From Paramacrobiotus metropolitanus (taxonomy: Eukaryota > Tardigrada > Eutardigrada > Parachela > Macrobiotidae), in assembly GCF_019649055.1 (NCBI RefSeq), contig NW_026570248.1:62001-126000 (forward strand): a stretch of DNA of 64,000 bases, in the 5' to 3' direction. Shown one piece after another: positions 11,430 through 21,392 of this stretch. Positions within the stretch are counted from its first letter, which is position 1. Every line of letters begins with the position of its first letter. The position numbers were made by a program, and so were the translations under genes. Below the pieces are notes generated by a model. It worked only from the letters and a program-made list of their open reading frames with translations, was not told the origin of the DNA and made no database searches.

Positions 11430-12872
11430 ATGCGGAAATTGTGGGGAATTTTATCATTGGAAATTCCTTTCTTTTTTCTTATTCTGTGGACTTGTACTGC
11501 GGAGGATGGATGTCGCGACACGGTTTCCCTCCAGCACAGTTTCCCTGCTCCCACACCGTCCTCAAAATTTCCCTGTTATTGTCTGAGCGGCAATGATGTC
11601 GTGAAATGTGCCTGCGATGCATTATCTCTGGATCATCTCAACGATAAACTCCTCCATCCCCGTCTCATGACTGTTCTGAAGCGGAATTTCTTCCGCTACT
11701 TCAAGGTGAATCTGCAGCGTGAATGCCCGTTCTGGCACGACGATGGTCGCTGTTCCATTCGGGACTGCGCGGTGAAGACCTGCACTGCGGACGAATTGCC
11801 CGTCAGTCTGCGCGATCTGTCGGCTAACACTGTGCAGGAGAAAGTAGACGAGGCGTGCGCGCAGGAAGAGCGATTGAGCTCGGTGGACACATCGCTGAAT
11901 GCGGCACAACGCGCCGATGTCGGGAAATGGGACACCCGCGCCGGCGATGAGAATTTCTGTGTTCTGGATGATGAATTTTCTCAGGATTGCTGCTACATTG
12001 ATTTGCTCAAAAACCCGGAACGCTATACAGGATACACGGGACCGCATGCTAATCGTATCTGGCGCACAATTTACGAAGAAAACTGTTTCCAGCCGTCCGA
12101 TCCCTACTCGGCGTCCAATCTGGCGCGGGCCATGGTTTCGGAAGCGTGTTTGGAGAAGAAGGTCTTCTTCCGGTTGATCTCGGGTTTACATTCCAGTATA
12201 AGTATTCATCTGTGTGCTGAATATCTCCACGCGTCGGGCCGGTGGGGGCCGAATTTGCAGGAGTTTCTGCGGCGGTTTGATGACGCGCTAACGGAGCAGG
12301 AAGGAACACACCGTATTTCCAATTTATATTTCGCCTATTCCGTGCTGGTGCGTGCCATCGCCAAGGCCGCTCGCCGTTTTCGTAATGAGCAGTACTTCAC
12401 GGGTGATGTACTGGAAGATGAAATAATACGCGCGGATATCCAGAAACTGCTGGATACTGTCGAAGCCTGCCCAAATTATTTTGACGAAACAAAACTGTTT
12501 TGTGGTGAACCGGCGGAAGCGCGCCGACTGAAAGAAGAGTTTCGGCTACATTTTCGCAATATTTCCCGGATTATGGATTGTGTTGGATGCGAGAAGTGCC
12601 GTCTGTGGGGGAAGCTGCAAACGCAAGGGATGGGTACTGCATTGAAAATCCTATTCACCGAGGTGGACACAATCGATAACCTCAAACTCAAGCGAAGTGA
12701 AGTCGTGTCTTTATGGAATGCATTTGGTCGTCTTTCAAGCAGTATGGCGAAAGTTCAGGAATTCCGTATTTTATTGGAGAAGCCAGTCGTGGAAGAAAAA
12801 ATTAAATTTGCAAAAAATGTTGATGTGCTGTCTTTTTTGTCTCGGCCAGCTAAAGAGCGCTCCGAACTGTGA
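11430..12872 (+). CDS. ERO1: Endoplasmic reticulum oxidoreductin 1 (Ero1)
   Basis: A single-exon frame starting at the ATG at 11430 gives 480 residues. That start yields a signal peptide (hydrophobic core IPFFFLILWTC). Ero1 is the FAD-dependent, ER-lumenal thiol oxidase that reoxidises protein disulfide isomerase and passes electrons to oxygen, producing peroxide. The shuttle pair lies in RDCAVKTC (Cys113 and Cys118 here). The inner active site is CVGCEKCRLWGK (Cys384, Cys387, Cys390). Other family signatures are YFKVNLQRECPFW, NPERYTGYTGP, YEENCF, FRLISGLHSSISIH and FRLHFRNISRIMDC. The C-terminus follows the usual LQTQGMGTALKILF and SLWNAFGRLS segments. The frame is open about ten codons upstream but without another ATG. 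No catalytic residue is missing and length is normal. Intronless structure is unusual for most animals. Confidence 0.96.
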   Translation: MRKLWGILSLEIPFFFLILWTCTAEDGCRDTVSLQHSFPAPTPSSKFPCYCLSGNDVVKCACDALSLDHLNDKLLHPRLMTVLKRNFFRYFKVNLQRECPFWHDDGRCSIRDCAVKTCTADELPVSLRDLSANTVQEKVDEACAQEERLSSVDTSLNAAQRADVGKWDTRAGDENFCVLDDEFSQDCCYIDLLKNPERYTGYTGPHANRIWRTIYEENCFQPSDPYSASNLARAMVSEACLEKKVFFRLISGLHSSISIHLCAEYLHASGRWGPNLQEFLRRFDDALTEQEGTHRISNLYFAYSVLVRAIAKAARRFRNEQYFTGDVLEDEIIRADIQKLLDTVEACPNYFDETKLFCGEPAEARRLKEEFRLHFRNISRIMDCVGCEKCRLWGKLQTQGMGTALKILFTEVDTIDNLKLKRSEVVSLWNAFGRLSSSMAKVQEFRILLEKPVVEEKIKFAKNVDVLSFLSRPAKERSEL

Positions 12873-13374
12873 TATTTTTTCCTAGTGAAGTTTTCTCCAG
12901 TTACCTCTGCAACCAGAAGTTTTTAATTTTGAAGTTTACATCATATATTTTAACTGCGCGAATGATGTTCCATCAAGTTATCAACCGATTTTCTCGAAGC
13001 AAAGTAAAGAATGCAAAGTGCTCTTACCAGTTATCACATAATTAATAGGTCGAAAGTGCACATTTTAATACGACCATTTCACTCATTGCCAGAAACCACA
13101 ACTACTCATACAAGTACACTGTATCCGTATTTCCGAAGTATAAAACAGCAGTAAAACATAAAAAAAGTAAAAATAACAACGACACAGCATTCACCTAGGA
13201 AAGCATAGAAAACAAGTACAAAACCTGGATTTACAAAACGCCGAAGAGACTGACCAACTAAGAACCCAGAGATCGGAAAAGTTTGCATAAATTTGGTACA
13301 ACCGACGACTTCTTGTGCCAAATTCTAACAAATACCCTACGAATTCAAGTATGAAGTGTTCGCATACGTTGAAC
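12873..13374. other. Convergent intergenic region
   Basis: This stretch lies between the 3' ends of Ero1 (plus) and Frizzled (minus). No gene, RNA or repeat is visible, and it presumably holds both 3' UTRs. Confidence 0.5.
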
Positions 13375-15162
13375 TCACGAGTGGTACACATTGTAATTTC
13401 GCTGGTGTTGTGGCGCTTCTTGGTAAGCAGGGCTATAAATCTTCCGCGCCACCTTCGTCCAACTGTAATATGTTTTCGGAGAGACCATCCACCAAGCTAC
13501 GGCTATCGGCATGATTAAAATCGCAATGTATTTGACAAAAAACACCCACATCTGCGGTTCCGGCCAGCTGGTGTTATCCTGAAATTCCGGTGAATTTTCC
13601 GGACATTTCAATCCATATTTCCTGCACACTTTGTTATGCCAAGTCACCAGCCATGAATCCATAAACTGGGATTCATACAAAAGACAGCCGACCAAAACTG
13701 CCATGGGAAATAAAAACAGAATGGAAAAAGAGAGGATCTTCGTGCGCTCAATGTCCAGTGGCAACTTCCCGGCTTGAGGGTTGTTACGTCCAACGTAATC
13801 CGTCCGAATCCGATGGAGCGATACAAAGCCATGCAGTAAGAATATAAGACCGACTGCAATACAAAGGAGAAGGGGTGCCAGAACAAATCCCCGCAATACC
13901 GATGTGTCCCAAAGCCCCAGGAAGCACACCCCGCTCATCACGTCTCCGTCAATGTGACCCAGGACCAAAAGCACAATGGCCATAATGGACGACACAGACC
14001 AAGTGACGGCATGGAACAGTCCATCTTTTTCTTGAATGGCTTCGTAGCACCATTGTTTGTGCGTTAACAGGTACCATGTAACAGTTAGAATAACCCACCA
14101 GATGGACGACGCCAAGAAGCAGAAATACAATATCATCGCCATGATTGTGCATCCGGTAACCGTGTAGCTCTGAGTAATAACAGGAACCGCGACGTCGGCA
14201 GTCACCGCAGATTCCCCAAACCGGATGCATGATGCTGCATCACCCATAAAAAAACCAGCAATATAAACCAAGGCCACGGTAAACCAGCAGAGCGCCAGCC
14301 AGAATACCGGCCGCAAAGGATACTGGAAACGCTTCCAGTCCGTCAGCACTGTCAGAATGAAAACCAGAGAAACAATCACGTTAAGAATGGCCACGACCCC
14401 GATGAAGTACCGAAGCGATGTGATATCATTCTCTGCGAAGAATTCTGACAAAATATTGCATGGCAGAGCGCAACTGGGCTCTAGTTTACTGTTAATGTAA
14501 ACTTCGTACTTTTTCTTCTCGGGGACTTTTAACTGTTCAGGACATACGAAGGAATAATCATCATCCAGTACCGGTGTTAGCGTTGTGCGACCGCTGTAAA
14601 GATCTGCCTTTTTCAGCCGCTTGTTGCCGAGCACACACATCGGGTCTTCTTTTCTTTCCGAATAGTACGGAAATTGCGAGCACCTAAGCTGTTCCGGCCA
14701 AGAAAATCCAAACTTGGTGATAAGACTTTCGCAGCCGAGCTGAGCGGACTCACACAGCTCGCGGCACGGCGGAATGGGAAAATCCATCATGGTGCAGACG
14801 GGCGCATACAGAATGCATAAAAAGAACTGGAAATTGGCGCTGCAGTTCACTTTGACCAACGGGAAGAACTGATGCGCTTCCAGTCCGGCGTCTTCTTGTG
14901 TGTTGTGGCGGAGGAGATTGGGCATGATGGTCTCGTTGTAATCCATGTCCTGGCACAACGGGATCGTTACGGGAACACATTTACCATGTGTTATAACGTG
15001 ATCACTGGGGTTGTCCAAGACAAATGACCCGGATCCAGACATGTGCTCTTGCTCGTTGTCCGATTCGTCTTCGCTGTGTGAATGGGTATATGCACTGCAT
15101 GCTGTCACTATTATCCATGAAATACACACTACCAAAATCCACCGTGAAATGAGAACACCCAT
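13375..15162 (-). CDS. FZD: Frizzled Wnt receptor (Fz1/2/7 class)
   Basis: A single-exon frame of 595 residues. It has a signal peptide (about 1-24), then a short acidic stretch. A complete cysteine-rich Wnt-binding domain covers about 61-176, with the family spacing and the segments [41 protein letters not shown] and [13 protein letters not shown] linker follows, then seven membrane helices. The cytoplasmic Dishevelled-binding motif KTxxxW is present as KTYYSW at 563-568, in the usual place after helix seven. The CRD is closest, by recall, to vertebrate Frizzled 1/2/7. Frizzleds act at the plasma membrane and signal through Dishevelled to beta-catenin or planar polarity. The tail ends NVYHS, so the common C-terminal PDZ ligand (TxV) is absent. 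The intronless structure is as in many Frizzled genes. Confidence 0.96.
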   Translation of the reverse strand: MGVLISRWILVVCISWIIVTACSAYTHSHSEDESDNEQEHMSGSGSFVLDNPSDHVITHGKCVPVTIPLCQDMDYNETIMPNLLRHNTQEDAGLEAHQFFPLVKVNCSANFQFFLCILYAPVCTMMDFPIPPCRELCESAQLGCESLITKFGFSWPEQLRCSQFPYYSERKEDPMCVLGNKRLKKADLYSGRTTLTPVLDDDYSFVCPEQLKVPEKKKYEVYINSKLEPSCALPCNILSEFFAENDITSLRYFIGVVAILNVIVSLVFILTVLTDWKRFQYPLRPVFWLALCWFTVALVYIAGFFMGDAASCIRFGESAVTADVAVPVITQSYTVTGCTIMAMILYFCFLASSIWWVILTVTWYLLTHKQWCYEAIQEKDGLFHAVTWSVSSIMAIVLLVLGHIDGDVMSGVCFLGLWDTSVLRGFVLAPLLLCIAVGLIFLLHGFVSLHRIRTDYVGRNNPQAGKLPLDIERTKILSFSILFLFPMAVLVGCLLYESQFMDSWLVTWHNKVCRKYGLKCPENSPEFQDNTSWPEPQMWVFFVKYIAILIMPIAVAWWMVSPKTYYSWTKVARKIYSPAYQEAPQHQRNYNVYHS

Positions 15163-15244
15163 GATGTGGAAGCTGATAACAACGGGAGCAGTGAAACCTG
15201 CAATTCAATTATTCAAGTAAGTATTTACAAGTCATTACGTAATG

Positions 15245-15315
15245 GCATTTTTTGAACTATAAAATAATAAACAGTAATATTATTACTGTTTATTATTTTA
15301 TAGTTCAAAAAATGC
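15245..15315. repeat. 71-bp perfect palindrome with 35-bp arms
   Basis: The left arm 15245-15279 begins GCATTTTTTGAACTATAAAA. The right arm 15281-15315 is its exact reverse complement, with a single T between them. Such a structure can extrude a cruciform or form an RNA hairpin. Confidence 0.95.
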
Positions 15316-15323
15316 GAGTCGAA

Positions 15324-15366
15324 ATATTACTGTTTATTATTTTATAGTTCAAAAAATGCGAGTCGA
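15324..15366. repeat. Direct repeat of the palindrome's right arm
   Basis: About 43 bp here (beginning ATATTACTGTTTATTATTTT and ending GCGAGTCGAA) repeat the right arm of the adjacent palindrome and its GCGAGTCGAA flank. This gives three related arms: one inverted and two direct. Confidence 0.9.
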
Positions 15367-16570
15367 ATTAATAAACTATAAAATTTATGCATGCTTATAG
15401 TTATGTGCATGATACATCACGCTTATAAAAATGCTTGCATTTCCATATTAAAGAGAAAGTAAGATTAGTTACTAAACACGTACCAGTCAGGTTTCAAATG
15501 ACAGCAGAACTGAGAACTCTTTGGAAATGGAAGAGGGATGAGCTTCAGCTATGTGAAATACCTGCAATCCCAGATGTGTTCTTTGTGAGTTTCTGTTTGG
15601 CTTCAAATATGTAAACAGGCTTAGAGCTGCACGTACCTTATACGAATCACAATAATCTTTGGTTGAACCTTACAAGCCTGCTACTGTTTCCTTAACATCC
15701 AACACGAAACACGTTTTTCCACAACAAGATTACAAGAACGCAAAACACATTAACGTGATTCCTCGCTTCAGCACTATCCATTACACAGTAACATAGCATA
15801 AGCCAATGGAAAAACTGAAACATATGCTCTCTCCATCGTTCTTGCGCAGCGTTCTAAAAAATTCGCAATTACATAAGAGATATTGCAAAAAATTGAGAAA
15901 TGAAAAGACACTTGGTCTGCATATACAACTGAAGTAAAAACACTAAAGTGACATTTCCTACGGAAATAGCTCCGTCAGGCCTGGATGGGAAAGGGAAATA
16001 ATCGGGATAAACGGGAACTGGATACAAACCACATGGAATACTTCTATAATTATTAGGCTATTAGCCCAACCACATTCTAGCGACAGCTATGCTGACTATG
16101 CAGTATGCCCGTATTAACTGGCATACCGTAAACCACACCCCTAACTTGTGCCAATCACAGGGGTGTAACATTTTGGTTACAGATTTCCCCATAGACCGTG
16201 CAAGAAACAAGCCGTATACACTCTTATACAGAAAGTCTCACTTTCTGTTTTTATTATAGTGTATAGGTCCTGCAACAGTGTGCAGGCCTGACGGAAAATT
16301 TCTGAAGTCTGGACAAATGCCATTTTCTGGACTGCTTTGAACCTGTGAGAATGGTTGCTTGCAGAACTGGGTTACCAATGCTTCATGTACAGCATACAGG
16401 GAATTGATTAGGTCAGCAATAGAGTTCACATAACTTTTCAGCATTTTTGTTCATACTTACGACTTACCTAGTACGAAATATTTCGAGATTTTCAAATAAT
16501 TTTTTGAAACTTTGAATAGAAATGGCTTGAATAGTTTTTGCCTTTTTTTGTTTAGAATTCTTTTCCCTTC

Positions 16571-19500
16571 ATGCATTCGAAAAAGCGAACCCACCAACAA
16601 ATGCGCCATGGGAGCTCGCGTAGCGGCACGGGTGCTATCCATTACCAGCACGGCCTGCACGGGCAACAACAAAGATCTCGACAATCTGCTCCATCGGTCT
16701 CGAAGTTTCCTACCCAGTTTTCGCGTCCATCTGAAAAGCTCGTCATTGACTTCCTAGAAGCTATACGAACGCCTGGCACACCGTTTTCATCCCTTCAGCT
16801 GTTTAGCGAAGCCCTGGAGAAAGATGGCAAGGATTTGGTCGGAGTTCTCTGCCGGCGAACCTCAGGAACGGAAGTAACGTCGTTGCTTGCAGCAGCGACG
16901 AAACTGAAGGCTCCCGACATTGCCCTGATATTTACAATTCTGGAGCGCATCGTCCTGACCATTGTATCAGAGCTGGATGCCCTGGAAAGCTTCGCTCTGG
17001 AGATGGCGGAGCAGTTGCTGACTAAGCACGTCAGAACGTTTTACTACATGCTCAAAACCACGAACAAGTCCAACCAAATCAAGTCCGCTTTAAAATTGCT
17101 CATTAGTTGTAAGTATAGCCTTGTGGGCAATTTTTTGTTTTGTCTCTATATATCGTATTTTGTCGTTTTAGTGTGCACATTAGGAAACCGCACCGTGAAG
17201 CTTCTGGCGACGCATTTCAGTTTTTCAGCCTGCAGTTTTTCGGCGTTGGTGTCACGGAGAAATACGGTTGATCCGCAGGATGTTCGAGCGCTAACGGTGC
17301 ATCTCTTAGTGGCCATAATGATGTTTGGCGATAACTTCGCCATTCGCCACCTGGCGCAAGCGAAAAACGTGATTGCAGCAGTCTTTCCCGGGATGATTGT
17401 TGATCGACCGGAAATTGTACAACTTTTGCTCTCCACTTTGCTGGACAAGGTTGTGAAGAATTCATCCATATCTAAGACGATGAAAATCCAGTTATTCAAT
17501 CAGACGACACTGCGACAGCTGTTGAAAGTGCTGGCATGGAATGGCCATCGAAAAAGTGAGAAAGAGTTTAACGAGAACGAAGTCGTGCCGGCTTCGACGG
17601 TGGATGCTCGAGACAGTGTTCGAGATGCTATGATGCAGTTCTTGCTTGTTGTCTGTACCTCAACAAAATTTGGCATCGTTTTCCAGGTAATTATGGCAAC
17701 GAAACGGATTGTAATTTGTGACTGCTTTTGTACTTGGTAACACTCAAGTCCTCTGAAATAATATAGCAATATCACAGCATAATAATATCAAATATGCCCC
17801 ATTAAAATTAATATGAAATTGTAACTCATAGATAGAAATTTGAATATTTATCTCTGATTTGCTAACAGCCTAACACAGTACTGTACCAAATTCCTTGAGG
17901 GAATTTATAACCAGAGCCAACTTTTCAACTAGTTTGTCAAACGTCGTCTTAATTTGATCGGTTGAATATGAATTAGTGGAAATATTTTCATCTGCAGGAT
18001 CCACTTTTGGGAAATTCATCGAAAAATGCCAACCACATTCTGACGGAAGTTATGCGCACGCTGGTGCCCACTTCGGTGTATCATCGCAGCCTAATGCGAG
18101 CGGTGCTGCTTGCTGCCCCGGATCAGGTCGTTCACTTGCTGGTCAGCTGGAAACCGGCATTTATGCCTCGCAATTCCGACAACTGGTTCCTGATGATAAA
18201 CTGGTTGAGCGAGGTATACGACGGTTTCGATGTTGTATCGCGACTTGGAAGTATTCCAGCGAAATCGGTCGTTCAACCGTCCATGATGTTGGTTTTGCCG
18301 CCATGGATGGATAAGGATTTTCAGCGAGAAGTTTTTGCGTCCACAGTGCATTCCAGTGTCTCCGAAGCCTTTACCAGTTTTTTAGAAAAAGCCTTGGTTC
18401 GGGCATACAAGATCATGCTTATTCTGCCAGCTAAAGACAAATCCGAATTTTTAAAGCTTTTACCGGATAAATTTGTGGATGATCAGATTGTTACCGCTTA
18501 CTTATCAGACGCCAAGGTCTTGGGGCAGAACTTGTCTCGATTTCTGGAACTGTACGCGATAATCCTGGACACGTCGGTGCCGAATCATCCAGAACCGGTT
18601 GAAAACAGAGCAGCGATAAAACAAGATATGCAGCAGCTGTTAATGATTGCGGAGAGTTCCGTTAGATCCCAGGTGAAGGAAGTTGCCGTTGACATTAATG
18701 ACCCAGCAATCCAAAAGCAAAAGGAACGGATGGCAGCGCATCTGGCCGCTACCGTCTTGCGCAATGAATTGACGGAATTTCTATTAGAAATATCTTACAC
18801 GAATCGGCAAGGCGTACGTGGGCCATTTCTGGATCTTCTATTGAATGCCTATGGAGCGACGCTGTCCCTGTCCGACCAGAATATCTACAAAGCTCTGACT
18901 ATAGCTGAGGCATCAGCAGATGTTGCTAATAAGGAAGTATTCGCGTTATTTGGCAAACTGGCGCAGCGGCAACAGCAGGTACGTATGGGGCAAGGAGTTG
19001 CATTACCCCATACGACCCTGCGAGAATTTGTTGACAACCTCGATCGTAGCATGCTCGTTTTAACGGCGTTACATTTCCCCATTCAACTGTGCCTTGGTAG
19101 CACCACGGCGCCTGTTATAGATTCCCGGATCTACGATCCCCGATACCTACTTACCAATTTTGGGATGCTGTTGCCCAGACCGAAATTCAACATTATTCAT
19201 TTTGTCGAATCCGGTTGTTTGGGTGTGGTGGTCGCGGCTTTAGGTAGCTTGGACCAGGCCATGCGAGATGCGGCTGGCTTTTGTTTGTGCAGATTAGAAG
19301 AACAAGTTCAGGAACTCGGTTTCAGATTGAAAGAGCAGCTGTTGTGTGTTCTGTCGCAAATACGGCGTGCGAGTCGAAGTGGAAAACCGTGGCCACATCT
19401 GTGGACCGTCCTCTTGACTCGATTTTTTGTTAGTTTCTTTGAGGATCAGAATCATAATCGTCAGATGATCATGGAGTTTTTCCTGGTTAAGCCTGATTTC

Positions 19501-20274
19501 AACTTGGAAAGCGTGCCGGAGTTTCTGAAGTTATTTGAAAGCAGTGAGCTCAGCCATATGAAAGACCGGAAATTTGTTTTGGATATAATTAAACACGGAG
19601 TGCGACAGTACCGTGATTTCGAGATCTGTCGCCATTCCCATGTGTTCGAAGCTGTCTTGGCAATGTACGGATCGCCGCTATCGAATAAAGCGCAAAACCA
19701 GCAGGTGGCTGAAGTGTTGGAAGCCGTTTCCGCGGTACCGTACGTAGGACGGGCATTGATTAAACAGTTCGGTTTATTTTCTTGGTTAACACACGCCCTG
19801 AGCGGAGACGAGGAGCCGTTAATAAGTTTGTTGCACTGCGCCGCAAATTGCATGGGAGACACGTTGTTTGCAAGACCAGTCAATCGTGCCTACTTCCGGT
19901 CGCACGGCTTGCTGTTACTTCATCCACTGCTCAAAATTGGAGAAGATTTTGTGAAGCATGTCAAAATTCTGGAAGTGATCTTGATATTTGTTCTTCGTCT
20001 GCTTCTTCTGAACACACTGGACATGGGTACAGCGGATAGCCATTTCGGATGGGAAAATGTTTCCGCTGTCGTCAGATTGCTGTGCCACTATATGCAGTTA
20101 ACTGGGTTTGGCAAAGAGCCCCACCATCCGCAATTACCGAAGTTGTCATCATTTGTTTCTAAATTAAAAAAGAAATCTAATTCTTCATTAGATGTTGCGC
20201 TTGTGGAAGATCTTTCACGGTTATTATGTAGCGCGTTGAATATGCCAGCTGATGCCGATTTATTTTTGGATTGA
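16571..20274 (+). CDS. URB1: Nucleolar pre-ribosomal-associated protein 1 (URB1/NPA1)
   Basis: Three exons, 16571-17108, 17172-17686 and 17998-20274, join in phase to give 1109 residues. The donor/acceptor pairs are GTAAGT..TTTTAG and GTAATT..CTGCAG. The N-terminal part matches the URB1 N-terminal domain (LKLLISLCTLGNRTVKLLATHF after the first junction, then DPQDVRALTVHLL). The C-terminal half matches the NopRA1-type domain: DSRIYDPRYLLTNFGMLL, a FVESG segment, MRDAAGFCLCRLEEQ and VPEFLKLFESSE. URB1 is a nucleolar helical-repeat scaffold of early 60S pre-ribosomes. The human protein is about 2270 residues, so this one is about half length, with the central region strongly reduced. The start at 16571 is the first ATG of the frame, and a second ATG 33 bp on is also possible. 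AATAAA at about 20314 is a plausible polyadenylation signal. Confidence 0.88.
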
Positions 20275-21392
20275 TCCAAACTGTGTGAAGAAAAGTATTG
20301 TGTTAATGTTGAGAAATAAAAAAAGATAATCGTGAACTAATCGTATTTTGTTAATAAATAAAAATTAAGAAATGCTACCTGGATTTATACAGATACAAGT
20401 CTATTACGTATAAAAATGGAAGTGCCGATCGATCGAGCAAAAATTGCGAGGCACTGGCAAATATGGGTTATCCTGAAACATAGAAGTGTGGATGCCATCC
20501 ACCCCGCTATCTACACATCCATCCATCTTTTTAAAAATAAATAACAGGAACACGCTTTACCATCCACTGGATGGTAAAGCGTGTTTCTGTTACATATTTT
20601 CAAAAGCAATGGAAGGTCTGATGAACTCGCAGTTGCATATCGCTCCGGCTTCCGTTCTTCCTTGCGGAACATACTAACCTACAAGAACAGCACATAGCCA
20701 CATATCAGTCTCTTATTTTGAGAAATAAGTTTCCCCTGTGCTCGTAGAGTCTTAGGCTGCATTTAGAAAAAAACTAGCGAATAAAGCAATCTTTAAATAC
20801 GACTGTGTTTGTCCAAGAACACTAGATAGGGTTTTGGTTCTTAGTTTTTGTTGACCTAAACGAGGAAATGCGGAAAAACACCTTAAGTAACTCGACTACT
20901 CCAGGCGGTAGCTTCGGCGTACATCCAGCTATGCAAAGCGTCCACTGCCGTGACGCCGTCCAGCTCCAGATCTTGAAAATAATTACAGTATGCTGCATAC
21001 TGTATGCATGCACATTGCACATGTACTCGTGTAAACCTCCGAGAGTTTTCAGTTTTTGTTGATTACGAGATGAGCGTTTAGCAGATTGTAAGCACGAAGT
21101 TTAATAATAATTATTATGTGTTGGGATTTTACGGTTTGAATTGTCACATTTCAGGAAATTAATATCAACACTTAACGTTGTAAACAGCAAATTGTGTGAA
21201 TTCTTTCGCCCTCAGTTTCCTCAAAAGTTCCCTGGTTACTCCAACAATCAGAGTTGTTATCTGGATAGAATCCGATTGATCTTATTTTTAATAGGTCCGT
21301 ACCGAAACGGTAGTATTTTAAGCATTTGGGTTGGATGTGTCATACCTGCCGCCGCAGCTAATGATCTGATTGTTCGTGCAGGTTTTTCTACC
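20275..21392. other. Intergenic region between URB1 and the cap methyltransferase
   Basis: It contains the hairpin listed separately and a frame open from 21141 into the methyltransferase start but lacking an ATG. No other gene was recognised. Confidence 0.5.
20542..20592. repeat. Near-perfect palindrome with 25-bp arms
   Basis: The arms 20542-20566 (TAACAGGAACACGCTTTACC and onward) and 20568-20592 pair with one mismatch and a one-base centre. It lies about 270 bp past the URB1 stop, beyond its likely polyadenylation signal. Confidence 0.9.

Larger units (their letters stand above)
15163..16570. other. Divergent intergenic region between Frizzled and URB1
   Basis: This stretch should hold both promoters. 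It contains the long palindrome listed separately. No coding exon or RNA gene was recognised. Confidence 0.5.
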
